Source: Jezberella montanilacus (GTDB taxonomy: Bacteria > Pseudomonadota > Gammaproteobacteria > Burkholderiales > Burkholderiaceae_B). Taken from it: 64,000 nucleotides of DNA. Below, piece after piece: positions 56,505 through 64,000 of the stretch. The DNA lies in contig NZ_PVTV01000014.1 of assembly GCF_003003055.1 (NCBI RefSeq), positions 1-64,000 of the forward strand, written 5' to 3'. Numbering within the stretch: the first letter of the stretch is position 1; every line of letters begins with the position of its first letter. The position numbers were made by a program, and so were the translations under genes. The notes below the pieces were generated by a model. That model searched no databases. It saw only the letters and a program-made list of their open reading frames with translations, and was not told where the DNA came from.

Positions 56505-57968
56505 TCAGTTTTTACCGGTGACGGGGGGGATCAGCTGAGGTCCTGCCCAACCGCCCCCCAAGCTTCGGTAAACGGCAACCAGAGCAGTCGCAGTCAAAAC
56601 CTGTGCTTGTATAAGTTGATCTTGTTGCGCAAGCAACTGACGCTCTGCATCCAGCACAGAGAGGAAATCAATAACCCCAGTTTCGTAGCGCAGACGTGCA
56701 AGCTGGGCAGTCTTAGACGCACTACGAGCCGCCAGATCCAGTTTTTGAGTCCTTTCGGCATTGCGAGTAAAACTGCTGAACGCACCTTCAGTCTCTTCCA
56801 GTGCCGCAGTGATCGTATTTTCATAAACGACCACACTTTGTAGCGTCCGGGCTTCATTGCCGCGGATTCGAGCTCGAACAGCACCCAAATCAAAAGGTGT
56901 CCAGGCCAGCGTCACACCCAGGGAGAACAGCCTTGAATCAGCGCTACTCAAGTCGCTCACGTTCGCTGAGTTGAGACCCAGCAATCCCGCCACAGAGAGT
57001 TTGGGAAACAGCTCACTCGTTGCAATACCAATCCCTGCGTTGGCCGCCACGATTTGCTGCTCTGCCGCCATAATGTCCGGTCGGCGTTGTAACCACTGCT
57101 CAGTGGTACCTGCCGGTAACGCTGACAAATCGGTCACAGGCAAAGCCGGAAGCGGTGCCGCTGCAGACAGCTCAGCCAGAAGCAGACGAGGTTGCTGGGC
57201 AGTTAAGGTAGCAAGCCGGAAAATCGTACGCTCGATGGCTGTCTGTAAAGCAGGTACATTTGCTTCAGTCGAGGCTACCAATCCCTGCGCGCGAGACACA
57301 TCAAGCTGATTGCCGCGACCATTGTCGAAGCGTACCTCGGTGAGTTTGAGCGTGTCGCGCTGAAAGGTCAGACTGGATTGAGTGAATTCGAGCCGTTGCT
57401 GTAAGCCACGGAGTTCAAGATAATTGCGAGCAACCTCCCCCGCAACGGAAGTCCTTGCCGCTTCGAGCGTCGCCAACCCTGCCTCTGCTCGAGCTGTGGC
57501 GGCTTCACTATTTCTTCGCAACCGACCAAAGAGATCGATTTCCCAGGCCGCGAAAAAATTGGCATCGTAGACGTTACTGGTACGATCTGAAACTGAAGTG
57601 CCGGGTAGTGAAGTGATAGGGGTCACTTCGCGATTCCCATCGGTTTGCGCGCCAAATCTCGGCCTGAAGGCGGCATTGGCCTCATCCTGACTTGCGCGTA
57701 CTTCTTGCAATCTGGCGCTGGCGAGCTTCACGTCGCCATTGGCTAGCAGTGCTTTATCAATCAGCGAATTCAGTTTTTCGTCGCCAAAGCCTTGCCAGAA
57801 AGTTCGGATATCCACCACAGCTTCGGTATTGCGCGCCCCGACGAACGCTGGATCCATTGGTACGACAGGTTTCTGATAATCGGGCCCCACCGCGCAACCA
57901 GCCAAGCTCAGCGCGACAACCACCAGGCTCAAACGATGAAGGGTTGCATCCAACACTATTGATCTCAT
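56505..57968 (-). CDS. Outer-membrane efflux lipoprotein (OprM/NodT family)
   Basis: A 487-residue TolC-type channel lipoprotein. The lipobox is SLAGC with C25, followed by VGPDYQKPVVP, the usual NodT opening. Two pseudo-repeats with coiled-coil helices follow (QLDVSRAQGLVASTEANVPALQ and ETEGAFSSFTRNAERTQ), and near the end AERQLLAQQDQLIQAQVLTATALVAVYRSLGGGW is diagnostic. It would form the exit duct for the RND pump. It overlaps the pump gene by 4 bases (ATGA). Confidence 0.93.
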   Translation of the reverse strand: MRSIVLDATLHRLSLVVVALSLAGCAVGPDYQKPVVPMDPAFVGARNTEAVVDIRTFWQGFGDEKLNSLIDKALLANGDVKLASARLQEVRASQDEANAAFRPRFGAQTDGNREVTPITSLPGTSVSDRTSNVYDANFFAAWEIDLFGRLRRNSEAATARAEAGLATLEAARTSVAGEVARNYLELRGLQQRLEFTQSSLTFQRDTLKLTEVRFDNGRGNQLDVSRAQGLVASTEANVPALQTAIERTIFRLATLTAQQPRLLLAELSAAAPLPALPVTDLSALPAGTTEQWLQRRPDIMAAEQQIVAANAGIGIATSELFPKLSVAGLLGLNSANVSDLSSADSRLFSLGVTLAWTPFDLGAVRARIRGNEARTLQSVVVYENTITAALEETEGAFSSFTRNAERTQKLDLAARSASKTAQLARLRYETGVIDFLSVLDAERQLLAQQDQLIQAQVLTATALVAVYRSLGGGWAGPQLIPPVTGKN

Positions 57969-60900
57969 CGCGAGTCTCCTTCACTAGTTGGCTGAGCATG
58001 ACCTGACGGTCCATCTGCATTTCTTAGTGAACGATCTCTGCGCATGAGCACGTAAAACACAGGGGTAAGAAAAATACCGAACAAGGTGACACCAACCATG
58101 CCGGAGAAAACAGCTATACCCATTGCCCGTCGCATTTCGCTACCGGCACCGCCACCCAGGATCAAGGGGACAACGCCTGCGCAGAACGCAATCGACGTCA
58201 TGAGAATCGGACGCAAGCGCATTTTGCAGGCATGGGTGATGGCATCGAATAACCGCTCGCCTTGCTCTTCGAGATCTTTGGCAAATTCAACGATCAAGAT
58301 AGCGTTTTTACAAGCAAGACCCACCAGCACGACGAGCGCGACTTGCGTAAAAATATTCAGATCAGCTGGTTGCGAAAAAGGAGGCAGACTCGACAGCCAC
58401 ACACCGAAAAGGGCCGATAGAATGCCCATGGGGACGATGAGCACGATGACCAGCGGAAGGGTAAAGCTCTCGTATTGTGCAGCTAACACGAGAACGACAA
58501 GCAGCACTGAAATCGCCAGCACCGCCGCTAAGGTCGGCAAGCTGAGATTCACACCCGGGATTTTGAAATCGCGGGTGAGACGATCTTGGTAACTAAGCTC
58601 TGTCCATTCGTAGGTCAAACCTCTGGGCAATGTTCGCTGCAACAAAGTCTCTATCTCAAGTTCTGCCTCGCTGCTCGAAAACCCGATATTAGGCGCACCG
58701 TTCACATCAGCCGATGGGTAGCCGTTGTAACGCGTGACACGAGTTGGACCGAAAGTCGGTTCGACCTTCATGAGTGCGCCGAGCGGGACCATTTCGCCAG
58801 CAGCATTGCGTGTTTTCAAAGCCATAATCGAACTGGCATCGGCTCTGAAAGACGCATCGGCTTGAACCACCACTTGGTAAGTCTTACCAAATTTGGTGAA
58901 ATCGTTGACGTAAAGTGAGCCAAGATTAACCTGCATCGTGTCGTAAACGTCAGAGAGGCGCACACCCATTTGCTTGACGCGTGTTCGATCGATGTCAGCG
59001 AAAAGCTGAGGCACATTGATGTCGTAGGTGGAATAAGGCGTACCGATGCTGGACTTTGGATTGCCGTAAATTTGACCAAGCGCGCCCCAAACCCCACCGA
59101 ACAACGCCTGCTCGCCGAGACTAGACCGATCCTGCACTTGAATCTTGAAGCCGCCAGCATTGCCCAAGCCATCGACAGCGGGCGGGGGCACCACGAACAT
59201 TCGGGCGCCCTGAATTTGTTGGATTGCTCCATTCACGCGTCCCAGGATTGCGCCTTTGCTCAGTGCAGGCGAGGTACGGTTTTCGAATTCGTCCAGTCCG
59301 AAAAAAACGATCCCCTCATTAGGTGCCGCTGAAAAGCCGGCAATTGACAATCCCGGAAACGCCACAGAGTTGACAATGCCCGGGACCTTGAGCGCGATAT
59401 CACTCATCTCGCGGATGACTGCTTCCGTGCGGTCGATCGTGGCACCTGCGGGCAGTTGGGCAATACCGATCAGATATTGTTTATCAGGTGCGGGGACGAA
59501 ACCGCCGGGTATTCGAGCGAATAACAGTCCGGCAAATCCCAATAGCACCACGTAAACAGCGATAGACAGCGTTTTGCGCCCGATCACACTTGAGACGCGA
59601 TGACTATAGGCGGTGCTGGCTCGGCCAAAGTAACGATTGAACAACTTAAAAAATCCGCCGAATACCTTATCAATGACCCGTGTGAGCCTATCTTTAGGTG
59701 CACCATGCGGTTGCAATAGCAACGCACTCATCGCAGGGCTGAGGGTCAGTGAATTGAAAGCTGAGATGACAGTGCTGATAGCGATCGTGACCGCAAACTG
59801 TTTATAAAACTGACCTGTCAGGCCAGGTACAAAGGCCAGCGGAACAAACACGGCGCATAAGACGAGCGCAATGGCAACGATCGGCCCAGAGACCTCTCGC
59901 ATCGCCTTCACCGTGGCATCATGCGAGTTCAGACCGGCTTCAATATTGCGTTCAACGTTCTCTACCACCACAATGGCATCATCGACAACAATACCAATGG
60001 CAAGCACGAGGCCAAAAAGAGTGAGCGTATTGATTGAGTAGCCAAGCAATAACAAAAAGGCAAACGTCCCGACGATCGAGATCGGCACTGCGAGTAACGG
60101 AATGATAGATGCCCGCCACGTTTGCAGAAAGATGATGACGACGAGGACCACGAGCAAAACCGCTTCCAACAGTGTTCCGACCACTTTCTCAATCGACGTC
60201 TGCACAAAGCGTGTGGGATCGTAAACGATGCTGTAGTCCATGCCCGGCGGGAAATTACGCTTCAGCGTTTCCATTTTTTCCCGCACCTTGTCAGATAAAG
60301 CCAAGGCGTTCGCGTCTGGCGACTGAAAGATGGCGATTGCAGCCGCTTCTTTGTTATTGAGCAAGCTTCGCAGAGAGTACGACCCTGATGACAGTTCGAC
60401 ACGGCCGACGTCACGAAGTCTGATCACTGCCCCGGTGGACGGTTCAGCACGCACAATGATGTTGGCAAACTCTTCCTCCGTACTCAGTCGTCCCTTTGCA
60501 TTGACGGCAAGTTGAAACTCAGTTCCCTTGGGTGCAGGCGGTGCGCCAACGGTACCCGCCGCCACCTGAGCATTTTGCTCACGGATAGCGGCAACCACAT
60601 CAGCGCTGGTCAGGTCGCGTGCGGCGAGCTTTTCAGTGTCGAGCCAGATCCGCATGGCATAGTCGCCAGCGCCGAACAAGATAACTGAACCAGCTCCAGG
60701 AATGCGAAGCACCTCGTCCCGCACGTTCAGTTGCGCGTAGTTGCGCAGGTAAAGCGCGTCGCGACTGTTATCAGGGCTGACCAAATGCACAACCATCGTG
60801 AGGTTAGGACTGGATTTTTCAGTCGTCACGCCAATCTGTCGAACAATTTCCGGTAGCCTGGGCAAGGCTCGGTTGATCCGATTTTGAACGGCTGTTTCCG

Positions 60901-61213
60901 CCGCTTCGGGACTGGTACCTATCCTGAAGGTGACGGTCAGGGTCAGACTGCCGTCCGCAGTCGCTTGCGAGCTGTAGTACAACATGTTCTCGACACCATT
61001 GATCTGTTCCTCAAGAGGTGTCGCAACGGTCTCGCTTATTACACGCGGATTAGCACCCGGGAACTGGGCGCGGACAACCACTTGCGGCGGAGCAACCTCA
61101 GGGTATTCAGAAATCGGCAGCCGAAATATTGCCAACGCCCCGATGAGAAAAATAAAAATCGACAGGACGGCGGCAAAGCGAGGGCGATCAATAAAAAATC
61201 GGGAGATATCCAT
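57965..61213 (-). CDS. RND multidrug efflux pump, HAE1 family (MexF-like)
   Basis: A 1082-residue inner-membrane proton-drug antiporter with twelve spans and two periplasmic loops. MDISRFFIDRPRFAAVLS, LPISEYPEVAPPQVVVRAQFPGANP and the proton-relay span GIVVDDAIVVVENVERNIEAG are close to MexF as I recall it. The second half includes LVVLVLAAQYESFTLPLVIVLIVPMG and the K residue in GLACKNAILIVEFAKD. It pumps hydrophobic or amphiphilic drugs such as chloramphenicol or fluoroquinolones in relatives. It follows the adaptor gene by 10 bases. Confidence 0.94.
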   Translation of the reverse strand: MDISRFFIDRPRFAAVLSIFIFLIGALAIFRLPISEYPEVAPPQVVVRAQFPGANPRVISETVATPLEEQINGVENMLYYSSQATADGSLTLTVTFRIGTSPEAAETAVQNRINRALPRLPEIVRQIGVTTEKSSPNLTMVVHLVSPDNSRDALYLRNYAQLNVRDEVLRIPGAGSVILFGAGDYAMRIWLDTEKLAARDLTSADVVAAIREQNAQVAAGTVGAPPAPKGTEFQLAVNAKGRLSTEEEFANIIVRAEPSTGAVIRLRDVGRVELSSGSYSLRSLLNNKEAAAIAIFQSPDANALALSDKVREKMETLKRNFPPGMDYSIVYDPTRFVQTSIEKVVGTLLEAVLLVVLVVIIFLQTWRASIIPLLAVPISIVGTFAFLLLLGYSINTLTLFGLVLAIGIVVDDAIVVVENVERNIEAGLNSHDATVKAMREVSGPIVAIALVLCAVFVPLAFVPGLTGQFYKQFAVTIAISTVISAFNSLTLSPAMSALLLQPHGAPKDRLTRVIDKVFGGFFKLFNRYFGRASTAYSHRVSSVIGRKTLSIAVYVVLLGFAGLLFARIPGGFVPAPDKQYLIGIAQLPAGATIDRTEAVIREMSDIALKVPGIVNSVAFPGLSIAGFSAAPNEGIVFFGLDEFENRTSPALSKGAILGRVNGAIQQIQGARMFVVPPPAVDGLGNAGGFKIQVQDRSSLGEQALFGGVWGALGQIYGNPKSSIGTPYSTYDINVPQLFADIDRTRVKQMGVRLSDVYDTMQVNLGSLYVNDFTKFGKTYQVVVQADASFRADASSIMALKTRNAAGEMVPLGALMKVEPTFGPTRVTRYNGYPSADVNGAPNIGFSSSEAELEIETLLQRTLPRGLTYEWTELSYQDRLTRDFKIPGVNLSLPTLAAVLAISVLLVVLVLAAQYESFTLPLVIVLIVPMGILSALFGVWLSSLPPFSQPADLNIFTQVALVVLVGLACKNAILIVEFAKDLEEQGERLFDAITHACKMRLRPILMTSIAFCAGVVPLILGGGAGSEMRRAMGIAVFSGMVGVTLFGIFLTPVFYVLMRRDRSLRNADGPSGHAQPTSEGDSR

Positions 61214-61223
61214 TTAAGCAGCC

Positions 61224-62384
61224 TTAGTTTTTCTTCGGTTCGGTGGTCGGTTGTGCCTTGGGTAATGGCATACCTTTATCATCGACCTTCAAGACCTCAG
61301 CCGTCACAGGAACGCCGGGAATAATACGTTGCAGACCTTCAACGACAATGTGTTCACCTGACTTGAGGGGACCGCTCGCGATAACTCTCATTTCGCCGTC
61401 CAGCGGCCCAAGCTGCACCGGTCTGAACTCAGGCTGACCGTTATCACCGACAACGACGACAAATTTACGCGTTTGATCCGTGCCTATCGCACGCTCAGGC
61501 ACCAACAGCGCCTCACGAGAGTCTGTTGTGTTCATGACGATATGCACAGCAAGTCCAGGTAAGAACTGTCCTTTAGTGTTGTCAAACGTAGCGCGCATAC
61601 GGACGGCGCCAGTCTGGGGACTCATCCGGTTATCAATAAAATCCAGCTTACCGACGTGCGGGTAACCCTCTTCATTCGCCAATCCCATGCGCACCGAAGG
61701 GGTCTTGTCACCGGCTGCGCGCATCCTGAGGAAGACTTGTTCATTGCAGTCGAAGTAAGCGTAGACGCGAGCGACCCCCGCAATCGTTGTGAGGACAACT
61801 TGCTCATTAACCAGATTGCCTGCGGTCACCGTTGCTCTCGAGACCCGACCGGCAACAGGCGCCCGCACGCTTGAAAACTCGAGGTTTAACTTTGCCGTGC
61901 GCAGCGCTGCTTCAGTTGACTGCACATCGCTGGCGCTCGTGTTTGAAGTGGACTTGATCTGATCAAACTCTTGCTTCGAGATACCACCTGCTTCTCTCAG
62001 TTTTAGTGCCCGGGCAAGTTCTGTGTTTGCCAGTTCTGCACGAGACTTCGCTGCTGACCATTGCCCTTCAAGTCGGGCAACCTCTGCAGCGAAAGGTCGC
62101 TGGTCGATCGTAAACAGGGGCTGGTCTTTTGCGACCATGCTGCCATCAGTAAAGTGAACTTTATCGATGGTGCCGCTCACACGCGGGCGTAATTCGACAT
62201 ATTCGGTTGCTTCAAGTCGTCCGCTAAATTTTTCACTATCCGTGAAGCTTCGCGACACGACAGGCACAACGCTCACCGGCGCAGGCCCACGAGCCCCGCC
62301 AGCGCCCGCCCCATCCTTACAACCAGATAACGCCGACAAAATGATTAAAAGCAAGCTTGCTGCACTAAGTGTTTTCGCATTCAT
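61224..62384 (-). CDS. RND periplasmic adaptor lipoprotein (MexE-like membrane fusion protein)
   Basis: A 386-residue membrane fusion protein that links the RND pump to the outer-membrane channel. The lipobox SALSGC with C22 follows a short hydrophobic signal. A barrel-sandwich domain (LRPRVSGTIDKVHFTDGSMVAKDQPLFTID) and a hairpin with coiled coil (RAELANTELARALKLREAGGISKQEFDQ) follow, then the beta-barrel. First gene of the efflux operon, transcribed from the region containing the TetR operator. Confidence 0.93.
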   Translation of the reverse strand: MNAKTLSAASLLLIILSALSGCKDGAGAGGARGPAPVSVVPVVSRSFTDSEKFSGRLEATEYVELRPRVSGTIDKVHFTDGSMVAKDQPLFTIDQRPFAAEVARLEGQWSAAKSRAELANTELARALKLREAGGISKQEFDQIKSTSNTSASDVQSTEAALRTAKLNLEFSSVRAPVAGRVSRATVTAGNLVNEQVVLTTIAGVARVYAYFDCNEQVFLRMRAAGDKTPSVRMGLANEEGYPHVGKLDFIDNRMSPQTGAVRMRATFDNTKGQFLPGLAVHIVMNTTDSREALLVPERAIGTDQTRKFVVVVGDNGQPEFRPVQLGPLDGEMRVIASGPLKSGEHIVVEGLQRIIPGVPVTAEVLKVDDKGMPLPKAQPTTEPKKN

Positions 62385-62455
62385 GGGATACAGTCTTAAC
62401 CAGATGTGGCGATCATGACGATCGGGATTTGCTATGGTGGTCTATCGCACTGCGC

Positions 62456-62490
62456 ATATTTATTGATCGATCACTCAATAAATATATGAT
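62456..62490 (+). promoter_or_regulatory. TetR operator overlapping the tetR promoter
   Basis: An 11-bp perfect inverted repeat, ATATTTATTGA (62456-62466) and TCAATAAATAT (62475-62485), with an 8-base centre TCGATCAC, lies in the 150-base gap between the efflux operon and the regulator. A plus-strand promoter, TTGATC (62463-62468), 16-base spacer and TATGAT (62485-62490), overlaps it, so the regulator likely represses its own gene and probably the efflux operon. Confidence 0.65.
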
Positions 62491-62534
62491 AACCTTGAAC
62501 GATAAGGTGTCAAGTGACTTAATCGTCGATCGCA

Positions 62535-63155
62535 ATGAAAATAGAACTCCTGTCGATTGCAAGATGTCGAGGCCGGCCACGGCAATTTGATCGCAATGAA
62601 GCATTGAACATTGCAGTACGCCTGTTTTGGGAGCATGGTTACGAAGCGACCTCCATCCATAAACTTGCGTGCGCGATGGGTATTCGGCCAGCCAGCCTGT
62701 ACGCAGCTTTCAACGACAAAGCCGACCTCTTTCGCGAAGCGCTCGGTCGCTATCAAGCCAGCGTGTCGTTTGTTGAGAATTGCCTCAAACTCACTCCTAC
62801 CAAAAAAGCGATCTCCTCACTTCTTCTTGAAGCTGCGAATCATTTCACAGATAAAGAGACACCGAGCGGATGCCTGATCGTCCTCTCTGGCATTTCCTTT
62901 GATCGACAAAGTTCCCCCGAAATTGAGAAAATTCTGACAGAGAAGCGCGCGGGTTTTGAAAAGCTTTTGTTTAACCGCCTCGAGCGTGGTCTTTCAGAGG
63001 GGGATCTTGATGTCAACACCGATCTGCATGCACTCGCGCGTTATCTGGTGATGATTTTTCAAGGTCTTGCCGTTGCAGCGCGAGAAGGAAAAACCAAGTT
63101 AGAACTCGAGCAGAGTGCCGTTTTGGCGCTCAGGGGTTGGTCTGGAGTCAACTGA
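62535..63155 (+). CDS. TetR-family repressor of the efflux operon
   Basis: A 206-residue regulator. The N-terminal helix-turn-helix is visible in GRPRQFDRNEALNIAVRLFWEHGYEATSIHKLACAMGI and the recognition helix RPASLYAAFNDKADLF. The C-terminal ligand domain is less conserved. It is divergent from the efflux operon with 150 bases between, which hold a strong palindromic operator at 62456. It resembles AcrR/TtgR-type regulators in role, where an efflux substrate or other ligand releases the repressor. Confidence 0.88.
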   Translation: MKIELLSIARCRGRPRQFDRNEALNIAVRLFWEHGYEATSIHKLACAMGIRPASLYAAFNDKADLFREALGRYQASVSFVENCLKLTPTKKAISSLLLEAANHFTDKETPSGCLIVLSGISFDRQSSPEIEKILTEKRAGFEKLLFNRLERGLSEGDLDVNTDLHALARYLVMIFQGLAVAAREGKTKLELEQSAVLALRGWSGVN

Positions 63156-63199
63156 AGTGACTGTTTTAGCTTTGAATAAAAGGACCCAATAGTCTGCCG

Positions 63200-64000
63200 T
63201 CACGCTAGCAGCATGTTGAGTATCCCCAGGCCTGTCACGACTGCTAGCGCTACCCCAAGCAGTACGCGTTGAATCCAGCGCCGGTGCTGGGCTGCATCAG
63301 CGTGGGTCAACTGAATCGCCATTTCGATTTTACCGGGTGAAGCCATCATCAAAAAGGCCGCTGCAACGTTATGAGTCGCCATGAACCACAGCACACTGAT
63401 CCCCAGGGAACGAGCAATCGCAGCTTGAGTGGTGGCAAACATTGAGTTTGCCCCGACATTGGAACCTGTAATCAAACCACCCGTCGCGCCGACGAATGGA
63501 GCGATTGGCAAGTAGGCATAGCCGATAGCCGAAATCGCTTGTGCCAGATATGCAGCCATGCCTGATATGGCCATCACCATGCCTAAGATAATAAACAAAC
63601 CAGTTACCGGTGCGACCTGCAACCACGAAACCCAGCTGCGGTTGGTGGGCAGTTTGGCTGGCAACCCGCGAGTAAAAAGGAAAGTAGCAACAAACAACCA
63701 TAGCGCGGGCGAGCCGAGAAAACGCCACGCTTCAGACAAGCCATTCGCCCTGACGTACCACCCGCCTGCCAAAACACCAACAAGCAAGACGAAGTAGCTG
63801 AGCAAGCCCTTGCGGGCAATTGCTGGCAAGGGTTGTCGACCCGTTTTGGGTCCTCTCAAAAAATGCAGCAGAATGATCACCAGACTGCCGAGCGCGCCTG
63901 CCGGGCTGGTACCAAATAACATGTTGAAGCAGGTAATTGCGACCGTCAGCATCACCCCAGACAAAGCCCCAAGCAGCACAGCCTTGACTCTTTCTCCTGA
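63200..64000 (-). CDS. L-lactate permease family transporter (partial, C-terminal)
   Basis: The C-terminal part (about 266 residues) of a lactate-permease-family membrane transporter; the frame stays open to the window edge with no start codon required at 63979. Several membrane spans are visible, with APFVGATGGLITGSNVGANSMFATTQAAIA, the LldP/GlcA family motif where the usual SNT/SSN pattern reads SNVGANSMF. A full protein would be about 540 residues. It would import lactate or glycolate with protons. It is convergent with the TetR gene, 44 bases apart. Confidence 0.83.
   Translation of the reverse strand, partial: SGERVKAVLLGALSGVMLTVAITCFNMLFGTSPAGALGSLVIILLHFLRGPKTGRQPLPAIARKGLLSYFVLLVGVLAGGWYVRANGLSEAWRFLGSPALWLFVATFLFTRGLPAKLPTNRSWVSWLQVAPVTGLFIILGMVMAISGMAAYLAQAISAIGYAYLPIAPFVGATGGLITGSNVGANSMFATTQAAIARSLGISVLWFMATHNVAAAFLMMASPGKIEMAIQLTHADAAQHRRWIQRVLLGVALAVVTGLGILNMLLA

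Overview
The window looks like a chromosomal segment of a betaproteobacterium of the order Burkholderiales, most likely near the Alcaligenaceae. This is inferred from two Bug/TctC-type solute receptors, a BktB-type thiolase, a MexEF-OprN-type efflux operon, and the gene orders pyrG-kdsA-eno-ftsB, leuS-lptE-holA-proA and fkpB-ispH. Coding density is very high. No gap exceeds 300 bases, and I see no rRNA, tRNA, CRISPR array, insertion sequence or phage gene. Assignments come from reading motifs by eye; no database search was run. LAYOUT. 184-8777 (minus strand) is one tightly coupled catabolic/uptake operon: LivK-like receptor, 3-hydroxyisobutyrate-dehydrogenase-like enzyme, LivG, LivF, LivH, LivM, a Bug-type receptor, an isocitrate-lyase/PEP-mutase-family lyase and a TauD-like dioxygenase. 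Its substrate is unknown. 8890-14433 is the most unusual region: a GTP-cyclohydrolase-II-like protein with a degenerate RibB half, a RibD-C-terminal-type reductase, a family-4 glycosyltransferase, a 6-pyruvoyl-tetrahydropterin-synthase-like protein lacking canonical catalytic residues, a zinc-less medium-chain dehydrogenase and an exported hydrolase. 14542-19898 (plus) is an operon of a short OpgH-like glucosyltransferase, an NdvA-like glucan exporter, a SAM methyltransferase and 2-keto-3-deoxygluconate kinase. KDPG aldolase lies antisense to the end of the kinase gene, downstream of fkpB-ispH. 22004-28110 holds radC, a BktB-like thiolase, a luciferase-family oxidoreductase, cyclopropane fatty acid synthase, a Bcr-type exporter and rpmB-rpmG, closed by a good terminator. 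28209-40051 is largely housekeeping: leuS, lptE, holA, proA, hemJ, an RlmL-type methyltransferase, a 61-residue unknown protein under a promoter with two dyad operators, an RDD membrane protein, an acyl-CoA synthetase, a gamma carbonic anhydrase and hslO. 40117-43384 holds a second Bug receptor, a D-aminoacylase and an orphan TadE-like protein. 43408-50143 (minus) holds pyrG-kdsA-eno-ftsB, then a DedA protein and an aminopeptidase P. 50229-56455 holds a double peptide-transport ATPase, a CoA transferase pair, a thioesterase, ETF-ubiquinone oxidoreductase and a flavodoxin. 56505-63155 is a tripartite RND efflux operon with a divergent TetR regulator and a clear operator. A lactate-permease-family gene runs off the right edge. 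HOW THE GENES MAY WORK TOGETHER. The best candidate for an undescribed system is 10092-14433, possibly with the methyltransferase at 18107. RibA-type opening of GTP, reduction of the ribosyl chain, a pterin-binding fold, an oxidoreductase, a glycosyltransferase and a methyltransferase would fit a dedicated pathway to a glycosylated, methylated pyrimidine or pteridine rather than riboflavin: no deaminase, lumazine synthase or riboflavin synthase is present, and the DHBP-synthase half is degenerate. The product is unknown and the pathway is an inference from gene content.
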